DNA from: JAEUMY01 sp031394355 | GTDB lineage: Bacteria; Pseudomonadota; Gammaproteobacteria; Burkholderiales; Usitatibacteraceae | Assembly (NCBI GenBank): GCA_031394355.1 | Contig: JANNSU010000048.1 | Location: 1 to 41,975, forward strand | DNA length: 41,975 bases | Direction of reading: 5' to 3' | Part shown: positions 25,492-33,155 of the stretch, piece by piece | Layout of the letters: each line of letters starts with the position of its first letter | Numbering within the stretch: position 1 is the stretch's first letter | Notes under the pieces: model-generated | The model's input: the letters and a program-made list of their open reading frames with translations, nothing else | Database searches by the model: none | Told to the model about the DNA's origin: nothing | Made by a program: the position numbers and the translations under genes

Positions 25492-25878
25492 CTATTCACT
25501 CGCCAAGGCCCTCGGCTTGTGGTTTTCATCAATTGCCACATACGTCAGTGTGGCCTCGGTCACCTTCACGGTCTCTCCCTTGCCCGAGCGACCACGCTGG
25601 GCAAAGACTTCCACATCGACCGTGATGGACGTGCGACCAGTTTTCACAACTTTTCCATAGAAGCTCACGAGATCGCCCACGAACACCGGCTCCTTGAAGA
25701 GAAAGGAATTCACCGCGATGGTGACGACAGGCCCTTTGGCGCGCTCGTACGCGGGCACGCTGCCCGCCAGGTCAACGTGCGCCATCACCCAGCCGCCGAA
25801 GATGGTGCCGTTGGCATTGGTGTCGGCCGGCATCGGGATCACGCGCAGCACCGGCTGCATGTCGTTGGGCAAATTCAC
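25492..25878 (-). CDS. Acyl-CoA thioesterase, hotdog fold (YciA-like)
   Basis: The protein has about 128 residues. I prefer GTG 25878, because GAGGGA lies six bases upstream and overlaps the preceding stop; ATG 25899 is an alternative that would overlap the ligase gene. The family block is RVIPMPADTNANGTIFGGWVMAHVDLAG, with the catalytic-type Asp-Thr-Asn-Ala-Asn-Gly run. VFVGDLVSFYGKVVKTGRTS and TEATLTYVAIDENHKPRAL follow, as in YciA. These enzymes hydrolyse acyl-CoAs to free acid and CoA. It sits directly behind the acyl-CoA ligase, an opposing activity that can buffer the acyl-CoA pool. Confidence 0.9.
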   Translation of the reverse strand: MNLPNDMQPVLRVIPMPADTNANGTIFGGWVMAHVDLAGSVPAYERAKGPVVTIAVNSFLFKEPVFVGDLVSFYGKVVKTGRTSITVDVEVFAQRGRSGKGETVKVTEATLTYVAIDENHKPRALASE

Positions 25879-25888
25879 GACGAATCCC

Positions 25889-27694
25889 TCACAGCGCATG
25901 CGCCTTGTACATGCTGTCGATCGCGGCCTGGTATTTTTTCAGGATCAGATTGCGCTTCAGCTTCAGCGTGGGTGTCATGTAGCCATTGTCGATGGTCCAC
26001 TTCTCCGGTATGACAGTCACTTTGCGTACTTGTGCGTAGCCCGGGAACTGCTTGATCTGCCCAGCCAGGCGTTTCACGATCATCTTTTCTGCCTTGTCCT
26101 TGTTTGCACCTTCGAGCTTCGTGGTGAGCTGGTTTTCCTCGGCAAATCGCGACCACTCGTCGTCGTTCAGCACAGCCAGCGCCGTGAGGTAGGGCTGCGC
26201 TTCACCATAGATCAGGACTTGCTCGAACAACGGGTCGAGCTGAATCGCGAGCTCCATGTCCACGGGCGGTACTTTCTCGCCGTTGCCCAACACGATGATT
26301 TCCTTGATGCGCCCGGTGATGGTGATGAACCCATCCTCGATCTTCACCTGATCGCCGGTATTGAGCCAACCATCGTCCGACAGGATCGCGCTCGTGGCCT
26401 CCGGATTCTTCCAGTAGCCCTGCATGATATTGGGGCCGCGGACGAACAGCACGCCGTTCTCGCCGATGCGCGTCTCCACGCCGGGTACCGCGGGTCCCAC
26501 ACTGGTGGGAATATTTCGTTCCAGCAGATTCACGGCCAGGAGCGGGCTGGCTTCGGTGAGGCCATAGCCCTGACAAATGGGCAGGCCGAGCCCCACAAAC
26601 ACACGAGAGATGGCCGGTGACAATGCAGCACCGCCACTGATGGCCAGGCGGAGTCGTCCGCCCAGTCTTGCCAGGATCTTGTCGGCGACCAGCGGCTTCA
26701 GGATCGGCCAGAGCAGGAATCCTGGCTGCCACGAACCCCGGCCCTGCTGATATTCAAACCGGGCCCAGCCGATGTCGACCGCAAGCTGGAACAGCTTCTT
26801 CTTGACCGGGCTCGCCTTCTTCAGCTGATCATTGATGACCGCGAGGAAGCGCTCGAATATTCGCGGTACCGACATGAGGATGGTGGGCTGCACGGTGCGC
26901 AGATCCTCGGCCAGTTGCGGAACTGACCGTGCGAACGCAACGGACGCCCCGGAAAGGACATTGAGATAGTAGCCACAGGTGCGCTCAAACATGTGCGAGA
27001 GCGGCAGAAAGGACAGAAAGCTGTCCTCCGGATAGATCTGATAAACCTTGAGACCCGCCTCGGCATTGGAGAGCATGTTGCGATGCGTGAGCATCACGCC
27101 CTTCGGCCGGCCCGTTGTGCCGGATGTGTAGACGATGGTGGCCAGATCAGCGCCGCGCGTGGGCGGCTTCTCGTGGGTGTCGGCCGATGCCGGCAGCCAG
27201 GCATCAAACGCGATCAATCGCGGTTCGCTGTCATCAACAACCGGGCGCATCGTGACGATTCGCCGCAGGCCGCCCAACTGGCCGTGCACTGTCTTCAACC
27301 GCTTCCAGTGCTCCTCGCCCTCGATAAGGATGCACTTCACTTCCGCATCATTGAGGATGAACCCCACGTTGTCCGGCCGGTCGTCGACGAACAGCGGCAC
27401 CGGCACCAGTCCATGCGCATAGGCACCCTGATCGGCGAGCACCCAGCCGACGCTGTTCTTCAGCATGATCGCGATTCGATCACCCGGCTCCAGTCCCTCG
27501 CGCCGGAACCCGGACCGCATGCGGGCGACGAGGTCAGCCATTTCCCGCCAGGTATAGTCGCGCCAGGCCTGCGCCCGGGCATCGAATTCCTTGTATGCCA
27601 GCGCATTCGGCGAACGCGTCGCACGGGCCGTGAAGGCCTCTGCGAGCGTGGCATCCGCGTCGAGCGCGATATAGCGCGTCTCTCGATCAGCCAA
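25889..27694 (-). CDS. Long-chain acyl-CoA ligase (AMP-forming)
   Basis: The protein has about 601 residues. I chose TTG 27694 because GGAGG lies five bases upstream and the protein then begins LADRETRYIALDADATLAEAF, the usual start; the frame to 27871 adds a poor N terminus. The AMP-binding P-loop is IVYTSGTTGRPKGVMLTHRN (about 188-207). GYGLTEASPLLAVN, GWLNTGDQVKIEDGFITITGRIKEIIVLGNGEKV and a C-terminal KRNLILKKY complete the long-chain (FAA1-like) family pattern. It activates fatty acids with ATP and CoA to feed the beta-oxidation genes around it. A one-mismatch palindrome lies in the conserved PRIFERF segment. Confidence 0.92.
   Translation of the reverse strand: MADRETRYIALDADATLAEAFTARATRSPNALAYKEFDARAQAWRDYTWREMADLVARMRSGFRREGLEPGDRIAIMLKNSVGWVLADQGAYAHGLVPVPLFVDDRPDNVGFILNDAEVKCILIEGEEHWKRLKTVHGQLGGLRRIVTMRPVVDDSEPRLIAFDAWLPASADTHEKPPTRGADLATIVYTSGTTGRPKGVMLTHRNMLSNAEAGLKVYQIYPEDSFLSFLPLSHMFERTCGYYLNVLSGASVAFARSVPQLAEDLRTVQPTILMSVPRIFERFLAVINDQLKKASPVKKKLFQLAVDIGWARFEYQQGRGSWQPGFLLWPILKPLVADKILARLGGRLRLAISGGAALSPAISRVFVGLGLPICQGYGLTEASPLLAVNLLERNIPTSVGPAVPGVETRIGENGVLFVRGPNIMQGYWKNPEATSAILSDDGWLNTGDQVKIEDGFITITGRIKEIIVLGNGEKVPPVDMELAIQLDPLFEQVLIYGEAQPYLTALAVLNDDEWSRFAEENQLTTKLEGANKDKAEKMIVKRLAGQIKQFPGYAQVRKVTVIPEKWTIDNGYMTPTLKLKRNLILKKYQAAIDSMYKAHAL
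26853..26864. repeat. Iterated palindrome, one mismatch
   Basis: TCGAATATTCGC differs at the first base. It encodes part of the conserved Pro-Arg-Ile-Phe-Glu motif of the acyl-CoA ligase, so protein constraint alone might explain it. Confidence 0.4.
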
Positions 27695-27819
27695 GGGCTC
27701 CTCCGTGCTTGATTTTCGCGGCCCGTCATGGCGCGGACTCGCGGGGAGTGGAACCTTAGCACGCGAACAGGGCGCTTGCAGACGATCCAGGCCATCGGTT
27801 GCAAGTAAAGCCGTCACAG

Positions 27820-28686
27820 TCATGTAACACCCGCAGTTTTGGGCGGCATGGCAGCTTGCCGGGTCAGCCATTCCGACGCCAACGGCCAGAGCGTCTCACA
27901 CAGAACAGGCCGAAAAAAACCGAAGTGCCCGATGCGCCGGATGCCCATCTCATCCGGCTCGACATGCAGACGCTGTACGTCAGCGCTGCGATAGAAGCCG
28001 TGAAGCTGGTCAATGGCGATCCTGGGAATGTATTCATCATCTTCAAACGAGAGTCCGAAGATGGGGATGCGAATATTCGCATGGCCCTCATTCATGGGCT
28101 GGCCGGCAGCATCGATGATGTACTCGGGATGCTTGCACCAGCGGCTCCATTGCAGGGCCACGCCGCGCGGCAGATCTCCCACCATGCGTAGTGTCTTGCC
28201 GGGGAAATACCCGAACACCCGGGTGAAGAGCGGCATGGCGACATGCCACAGAAAGCGAACCTTGAGCGGCATGGTCTTGTTGTGCTTGTAATAGCCTGTG
28301 CCACTGGCCACCGTGAACATGGCATCCACCTCATGCCGACGCGGGACCAGTCCCAGAATCTGTCCACCGAGGCTATGCGATACCAGATGCAGCGGCGCAT
28401 CCTGCACGCGGGCGGCACCGATCATCGCGTCCATGTCCTGTTCTGCCCAGGTCACGATGTCGGTTTCAAAGCCGCGCAGACTGCCACGACGCGAGAAGCC
28501 CATGCCACGGTAGTCAAATGTTGTCACGGCAAAGCCCTGCGCGGCAAGGCTCTCCGCGAAGGGTGCATAGTAGTCTTGGCGAACACCCATCGCACCCGCG
28601 ATCAGCACGTTGGCCTTGCACCCCCCCTGCGGTGGAAACCGGCTGATGGCGAGGCGGTGACCATCTGCCGTTACAACTGAATCCAT
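27820..28686 (-). CDS. Alpha/beta-hydrolase (serine aminopeptidase S33-like)
   Basis: The protein has 288 residues from ATG 28686 (MDSVVTADGHRLAISRFPP), overlapping the DUF4442 stop by one base. The nucleophile elbow is VSHSLGGQILG, with the Ser near residue 103. FDYRGMGFSRRGSLRG is the typical lid-side motif. The acid is likely in FEDDEYIP and the His in RRIGHFGFFRP near residue 255. The overall pattern resembles alpha/beta-hydrolases that act on lipid esters; substrate unknown. The stop leaves 125 bases to the ligase start. An exact 14-mer palindrome encodes Ala-Asn-Ile-Arg at 28069. Confidence 0.88.
   Translation of the reverse strand: MDSVVTADGHRLAISRFPPQGGCKANVLIAGAMGVRQDYYAPFAESLAAQGFAVTTFDYRGMGFSRRGSLRGFETDIVTWAEQDMDAMIGAARVQDAPLHLVSHSLGGQILGLVPRRHEVDAMFTVASGTGYYKHNKTMPLKVRFLWHVAMPLFTRVFGYFPGKTLRMVGDLPRGVALQWSRWCKHPEYIIDAAGQPMNEGHANIRIPIFGLSFEDDEYIPRIAIDQLHGFYRSADVQRLHVEPDEMGIRRIGHFGFFRPVLCETLWPLASEWLTRQAAMPPKTAGVT
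28069..28080. repeat. Iterated palindrome, exact, full 14-mer
   Basis: TGCGAATATTCGCA at 28068-28081 inside the hydrolase gene, read as Ala-Asn-Ile-Arg on the minus strand. Confidence 0.9.
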
Positions 28687-29150
28687 CAGCCCTTCTTCCT
28701 CGGGCTCACGTACATGATGATATCGGCCTGGCAGACGATGTTGCCGTGTGCGTCCTTGATGTCCACATGCGCAGGCACGTCGCGCGCGACACCTTCCTCG
28801 ACGGTTGGCAGCGTGGCAAATGCGGTCAGATCCGTCTTCGCCACTTTGAGATACGACACGCTCATGCCCTTGGGCAGCCAGCGCATTGACGTGGGAATCG
28901 ATACCTCGGTCAACGTGCCGCCGGCGATCTCGGCCAGATTGCACATGGCAATCGCGTGTACGGTGCCGATGTGGTTTTCCACGCTGCGGCGCTTCTTCAT
29001 GCTCACCTCCGCGCGCCCCACCTCCAAGACCTGGAAGCGCGGCTTGATGGTGGCGAAGTACGGTGCCTTGCGGCACACCATGAAGCTGAACAGCCAGCGA
29101 CCAAAGCCGCTCTGGCCGTACTTGTTCCAGAGTTTGAGGACAGGATTCAT
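28686..29150 (-). CDS. DUF4442 hotdog-fold protein
   Basis: The protein has 154 residues and starts MNPVLKLWNKYGQSGFGRWLFSFMVCRKAPYF. KKRRSVENHIGTVHAIAMCNLAEIAGG is the DUF4442 thioesterase-like core, with Asn and His in the helix-cap position. WLPKGMSVSYLKVAKTDLTA forms the following strands. Proteins of this group are probable acyl-CoA thioesterases, but activity is rarely shown. Its ATG overlaps the stop of the molybdopterin enzyme gene by four bases, and its stop overlaps the hydrolase start, so all three are coupled. A second, different DUF4442 gene lies at 32630-33133. Confidence 0.88.
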   Translation of the reverse strand: MNPVLKLWNKYGQSGFGRWLFSFMVCRKAPYFATIKPRFQVLEVGRAEVSMKKRRSVENHIGTVHAIAMCNLAEIAGGTLTEVSIPTSMRWLPKGMSVSYLKVAKTDLTAFATLPTVEEGVARDVPAHVDIKDAHGNIVCQADIIMYVSPRKKG

Positions 29151-29854
29151 GTGCTCGCTTCCTTTCTCAGATGCTGGTCCAGCTCGCGCTGGAATCGGGC
29201 AGCGGTACGGCCGATCAGCGGCCGATAGGCATGGCGCAGCAGCCAGCCCGGGAACCAGCGGCCACGCTCTTCCATCGCCACCCGGCCGCGCGGATGGTCC
29301 ATGAACTTCAGGAGCGGCGGACGATACATGCGTTCATTTTGCCAATAGCCAATGCTCTTCAAATGCTTCACGCTCTTGTATCCGTAGTGCGCCGGGGCAA
29401 TGAGCCGCAGCGGCGCGCCATGCTCAATGCCAAGCGGTTTCCCGTTGAGCTGGTCTGCCAACAGCACATCCTCGTTCAGCAGGTCTGCCAGCGGCAGACT
29501 GGTGCGATAGCCGTCCTGCGCCTTCAGGAGAACAAAGGTGCTATCGGCCGCAGGTTGCGCCTGCGGCAGGATGATGTCGCGATGCAGGTCGGCGAAGCGA
29601 ATACCGCTCCATTCGACGGCGCGATGCGTCCAGGTGGTGACACAATGAAAATCACCCGTCTGTGTCACGCGAGGCAAGCGCGTGAAGGCATCTGCCACGC
29701 GAATATTCGCATGGACATCTCCTTCGACATCGAACACCTTCGCGGCCGTTTCATGTGGAAAGCGGGCTGCAAACGGCGTCAGGCCAAATCGTGGAAACGT
29801 CGCAGACTCGCGCTGGCCCGGTGGAAGACATGACGAAGCGTTCACGGCATCCAT
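29147..29854 (-). CDS. Molybdopterin-dependent oxidoreductase (sulfite oxidase/MsrP-like)
   Basis: The protein has 235 residues and is a compact oxidoreductase molybdopterin-binding domain. The cofactor-ligating Cys is Cys71 in GDFHCVTTWTHRAVEWSGI. GYRTSLPLADLLNEDVLLADQLNGKPL and HGAPLRLIAPAHYGYKSVKHLKSI are the other classical blocks. There is no twin-arginine signal peptide, so unlike MsrP it should be cytosolic or need a partner. No heme-binding partner gene is adjacent. The end WFPGWLLRHAYRPLIGR may be a membrane-touching tail. Its presence in a fatty-acid operon is unexplained. An exact palindrome (Ala-Asn-Ile-Arg) lies at 29699. Confidence 0.87.
   Translation of the reverse strand: MDAVNASSCLPPGQRESATFPRFGLTPFAARFPHETAAKVFDVEGDVHANIRVADAFTRLPRVTQTGDFHCVTTWTHRAVEWSGIRFADLHRDIILPQAQPAADSTFVLLKAQDGYRTSLPLADLLNEDVLLADQLNGKPLGIEHGAPLRLIAPAHYGYKSVKHLKSIGYWQNERMYRPPLLKFMDHPRGRVAMEERGRWFPGWLLRHAYRPLIGRTAARFQRELDQHLRKEAST
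29699..29710. repeat. Iterated palindrome GCGAATATTCGC, exact
   Basis: Exact 12-mer in the molybdopterin enzyme gene, read as Ala-Asn-Ile-Arg. Confidence 0.9.
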
Positions 29855-29865
29855 CCCGCGACGTC

Positions 29866-31884
29866 TCAGACCACCGACTGCCAGCCAGCGTCAGCCTTGA
29901 AGCGCTCGCCATACTGTTTTTCGAACAGGCCCATGATCTTTAGCAGCTCATCCCGGCCCCGGGCCTTGGCTGTCTGGATCGGGCCGCCGCGGTGCGGTGC
30001 AAAGCCGGTGCCGAAGATCACGCCTGCATCAGCGAGATCACTGTCGGCGACGATGCCTTCGCGCACACAGGCGACCGCCTCGTTGATGGCGGGCAACGTC
30101 ATGCGGTCAGCCAGCGCGCCAAGATCGAAATCGTTGCGCGGCCCGCTCTTGACCGGCTTGCCGCCTTCCCAGCGATAGAAACCTTGCCCAGTCTTCATGC
30201 CGAGATGCCTGGCATCGATACAGGCCTGCAGCTTTGCAGGTACTTTCTGGCCGGGTTTACCCAGCTCGTGGCCGACGGCATAGCAGATGTCGAGCCCCAC
30301 CATGTCAGCAAGCTCAATCGGGCCCATGGGCATGCCAAAGTCCCGCGCTGCGGCGTCAATGATTTCGCCGGGAATGCCTTCATCCAGCATCTGCATCGCC
30401 TCATGCAAATACGGCGACAGGACCCGATTCACCAGAAAGCCGGGTGCGGACTTGCAGGGCATGGGCAGCTTGTCGATCTGACGCGTGAACGCGATGCCTG
30501 CCTGCATGACGTCCGGAGAAGTCTCCGGCCCTTCAACAATTTCCACCAGCATCATCTGCGCGACCGGGTTGAAGAAGTGCAAGCCCACGAGACGCTCGGG
30601 ACGCTTCAGCACGCCGGAGAGCTGCTGAAGCGGAATACTCGACGTGTTGGTGGCGAGGATGGCGCTCGCCTTCATGCGCGGCTCTATCTCGGCATAGAGC
30701 TTCCGCTTGATCTCCGGATTCTCGACGATGGCCTCGATGATGAGATCCGCCTGCACCACCCCGTCGGCTTTGGGGTCGGGAATGAGCCGGTCCATCGCGG
30801 CCTGAATGAGATGCGGCTGCTTCAGGCGCTTCCTGTACATCTCTGCGGCGCGTTTTATTGCGGGTGCGATGCGCTCGGCACTCAGATCCTGCAACGTCAC
30901 GGTGAGCCCGCGGAAGGCGCACCAGGCGGCGATGTCTCCACCCATGGCGCCTGCGCCGATGACGTGGACATGGCGAATATTCGCACTACCGTCTTTGCCC
31001 ATCGCTTTCATCCGCTCCTGCAGCTTGAAAATGCGAATGAGATTGGCTGTAGTCGGGTGGCTGAAGATGCTGGCGATCGACGTCGGGCTTGCGTCCGGCA
31101 CGTTGCGCGGATCGCCACCATAGTTCTGCCAGAGATCGATGATGGCGTAGGGAGCGGGGTAGTGCTTCTGCGCCACCTTCTTCGCCACGCCGCTGGCCGC
31201 CTTGGACGCGACGATGCCGCGAATGACCGGCCAATTGGTGATGGCATGCATGAACGATGGCTGATGCGGCGCAGGCGGATTCTTGAGCAGCATGCGCGCG
31301 GCGTTCATGAAGTGCCTGCGCGGTGTGACCACATCGGCAAGCCCCATTTTCTTCGCAGCACGACCATTGACGCCTCGACCGGTCAGCATGAGATCCAGTG
31401 CCTGCGCGGCGCCGATGAGCTTGGGCATGCGCATGGCACCACCCCAGCCCGGGACAATGCCGATCAACACCTCGGGCAGCGCCATCTTGGTCTTGGGCCC
31501 ATCGTCCATCACGCGATAAGTACAGGCCAGCGAAAGCTCTGTTCCCCCGCCCATGCAGAAGCCGTGGATCATCGCCACCGTCGGACAACGCAGCGCCGCA
31601 ATTTTGTCGAACACGTCGAGACCCAGCTTGGTGAAAGCCTTGGCCTCGTCCACGTTCTTGAAGGCAGTGAACTCGTTGATGTCCGCGCCAGCGGCGAATC
31701 CATTGTCCTTGGCGGACAGGATGGCGAGTCCCTTGGGCAGGCTCTTTGCGAGCTCGTCGGCAATGGCCGACAACTCGTTCAGCGCCGCATTCGAAAAGGT
31801 GTTGGTCGACTCACCTGCCTTGTCGAACGTGAGAAACGCAAGACCGCTGTCTTCGCGCTCAAGACGCCAATGCTGATAGGACAT
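29866..31884 (-). CDS. fadJ: Enoyl-CoA hydratase / 3-hydroxyacyl-CoA dehydrogenase (FadJ-like)
   Basis: The protein has 672 residues in the hydratase-first order. The crotonase domain (about 1-190) has MIHGFCMGGGTELSLACTYRV and LPEVLIGIVPGWGGAMRMP. The NAD-binding domain begins HVHVIGAGAMGGDIAAWCAF at about 315, with ILATNTSSIPL and LVGLHFFNPVAQMMLVEIV. 3HCDH domains end with GRDELLKIMGLFEKQYGERF. It performs hydration and oxidation of trans-2-enoyl-CoA. It is not the partner order of the 22634 gene, so the locus encodes two distinct complexes; the likely thiolase partner is at 33156. An exact palindrome encodes Ala-Asn-Ile-Arg in the linker between the two enzyme halves. The HAD gene overlaps its start by 26 bases. 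Confidence 0.93.
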   Translation of the reverse strand: MSYQHWRLEREDSGLAFLTFDKAGESTNTFSNAALNELSAIADELAKSLPKGLAILSAKDNGFAAGADINEFTAFKNVDEAKAFTKLGLDVFDKIAALRCPTVAMIHGFCMGGGTELSLACTYRVMDDGPKTKMALPEVLIGIVPGWGGAMRMPKLIGAAQALDLMLTGRGVNGRAAKKMGLADVVTPRRHFMNAARMLLKNPPAPHQPSFMHAITNWPVIRGIVASKAASGVAKKVAQKHYPAPYAIIDLWQNYGGDPRNVPDASPTSIASIFSHPTTANLIRIFKLQERMKAMGKDGSANIRHVHVIGAGAMGGDIAAWCAFRGLTVTLQDLSAERIAPAIKRAAEMYRKRLKQPHLIQAAMDRLIPDPKADGVVQADLIIEAIVENPEIKRKLYAEIEPRMKASAILATNTSSIPLQQLSGVLKRPERLVGLHFFNPVAQMMLVEIVEGPETSPDVMQAGIAFTRQIDKLPMPCKSAPGFLVNRVLSPYLHEAMQMLDEGIPGEIIDAAARDFGMPMGPIELADMVGLDICYAVGHELGKPGQKVPAKLQACIDARHLGMKTGQGFYRWEGGKPVKSGPRNDFDLGALADRMTLPAINEAVACVREGIVADSDLADAGVIFGTGFAPHRGGPIQTAKARGRDELLKIMGLFEKQYGERFKADAGWQSVV
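30973..30984. repeat. Iterated palindrome GCGAATATTCGC, exact
   Basis: Exact 12-mer at the hydratase/dehydrogenase linker of the FadJ-like gene, read as Ala-Asn-Ile-Arg. Confidence 0.9.
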
Positions 31885-32620
31885 GCTTCACTCCCTGGAA
31901 CAGTTGAATGCGTTGTTGATGCGCCCGCTGGATTGCGGTGAACACGTCACTGGCCGGGGCCAGCGAAGTCACCTGCTCCACGGGGTCGGGTGTTGTCTTG
32001 TCAAAGCGGTTGAACCAGACGGCGGCGATGCCGGCCTCGTGTGCGCCCCGCACGTCCGCATGCAGGTTGTCACCCACCATCACGGCTTCATGCGGCTCGC
32101 AGCCGAGCTGATCCAGCGCGGCATAGTAGATGCGCGCATCGGGCTTGGTGGTGCCAATCTCCTCGGAAATGGCGAGCGCCTTGAAGTGGCCGGCGATACC
32201 GAGATGCTTCAACTTCGCACGCTGCTCGGCAGAAGAATTGTTGGTGACGATGGCCAGCGAATAGTTGCAGTAGAGCTTTTCGAGGAGATCGCCTGCGCCA
32301 TGGACCAGCTGGCGGTTGGATTGATGCAGATCGCGATACGCCATCGACACCTGCCATGCCTTGTCCTTGTCGACGGGGAGGTCAAATGCGCTGAACAGCG
32401 CGGTCATGCGGGCAGCGCGCGCTTCGTCCAGCGAATATTCGCCTTGGAGGAAGCCTTGGTGATAGTGCTCAAGCAGTTGCGCATGCTCGGCAGCAAACGC
32501 CGTGTAATCGACATGCGTTGCATGCTCGGCGTGCAATGCGCGCATCGCCACCTGCGACGCATGCGTGTGATCGAACAGCGTGTCGTCGAGATCGAAGAGG
32601 ATGGCGCGCAATGTGGTCAA
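31859..32620 (-). CDS. HAD-family hydrolase
   Basis: The protein has 253 residues from a TTG start at 32620, with GAGG eight bases upstream. Motif I is ILFDLDDTLFDHT with the nucleophile Asp and the general acid two residues later. A helical cap (about 20-95) follows. Motif II is IVTNNSS, motif III the Lys in IGTTKPDARIY, and motif IV VMVGDNLHADVRGA. It is a C1-capped HAD-IA phosphatase, of the kind annotated as YjjG or pyrimidine nucleotidase-like; the substrate is not readable. It overlaps the fadJ start by 26 bases. An exact palindrome at 32431 encodes Gly-Glu-Tyr-Ser. Confidence 0.9.
   Translation of the reverse strand: MTTLRAILFDLDDTLFDHTHASQVAMRALHAEHATHVDYTAFAAEHAQLLEHYHQGFLQGEYSLDEARAARMTALFSAFDLPVDKDKAWQVSMAYRDLHQSNRQLVHGAGDLLEKLYCNYSLAIVTNNSSAEQRAKLKHLGIAGHFKALAISEEIGTTKPDARIYYAALDQLGCEPHEAVMVGDNLHADVRGAHEAGIAAVWFNRFDKTTPDPVEQVTSLAPASDVFTAIQRAHQQRIQLFQGVKHVLSALAS
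32431..32442. repeat. Iterated palindrome GCGAATATTCGC, exact
   Basis: Exact 12-mer in the HAD gene, read as Gly-Glu-Tyr-Ser; flanks A and C. Confidence 0.9.
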
Positions 32621-32629
32621 GGCATCGCC

Positions 32630-33133
32630 TCAGGCCGCCTGTGACAACTTGGCCGGGGCAGCATCGCTGCGCTTGATGGAGAGCGTCTTCTCGATCTCCG
32701 CCACCACTTCACCGGCCGCGTTCTTCACCTCGATGGTGTAGGTCGGCTCCAGCCGGCCCTCAGCCTCGACCACGCGCCGCACGCGCGCGACCTCTTCGTC
32801 CGACAACTGGAACTCGGCATGCACGGTGCCTTTACCCGGACGGCGGAAGCGGATTGTCGCAGACTTGTCCCAGACGACGTAACCCTTCCCGAGACGCTGC
32901 AGCATCATGATCATGTAGAACGGATCGGTCATGGAGAACAAGGAGCCGCCGTAATGCGTGCCGACGTAGTTGCGGTTGAGCAGCTTCATGCGCAGCTCGA
33001 CACGCAGCGTCGAATAGTCCTCGGCAATGCGCACAACCTTGATGCCCGCCCCGCGGAAGGGCGGCCACAGATTGAACAGCATGCGCATGCCGCTCGCGCC
33101 GAAATTCATTCGGGATAAAAAGCCTTGGGCCAT
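32630..33133 (-). CDS. DUF4442 hotdog-fold protein
   Basis: The protein has about 167 residues from ATG 33133 (MAQGFLSRMNFGASGMRML). LLNRNYVGTHYGGSLFSMTDPFYMIMM is the DUF4442 core, with the Asn/His/Gly pattern of thioesterase-like hotdogs. ATIRFRRPGKGTVHAEFQL follows. It is distinct in sequence from the DUF4442 protein at 28686. The start has no Shine-Dalgarno: the iterated palindrome at 33137-33148 occupies exactly the place where one should be. A frame extending to 33214 would overlap the thiolase end and is unlikely. Possible explanations are coupling to the thiolase stop 22 bases upstream, or start at the inner ATG of SRMNFG. Confidence 0.85.
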   Translation of the reverse strand: MAQGFLSRMNFGASGMRMLFNLWPPFRGAGIKVVRIAEDYSTLRVELRMKLLNRNYVGTHYGGSLFSMTDPFYMIMMLQRLGKGYVVWDKSATIRFRRPGKGTVHAEFQLSDEEVARVRRVVEAEGRLEPTYTIEVKNAAGEVVAEIEKTLSIKRSDAAPAKLSQAA

Positions 33134-33136
33134 GGT

Positions 33137-33148
33137 GCGAATATTCGC
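33137..33148. repeat. Iterated palindrome, exact, full 14-mer, intergenic
   Basis: TGCGAATATTCGCA at 33136-33149 fills the short gap between thiolase stop 33156 and the DUF4442 start 33133, replacing the expected ribosome-binding site. Confidence 0.9.
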
Positions 33149-33155
33149 AGTGCGC

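Noticed and set aside
29992..31941. 649-residue plus-strand open frame opposite the FadJ-like gene
   Set aside because: Antisense shadow of a clear enzyme gene; histidine/arginine-rich composition is typical of such shadows.
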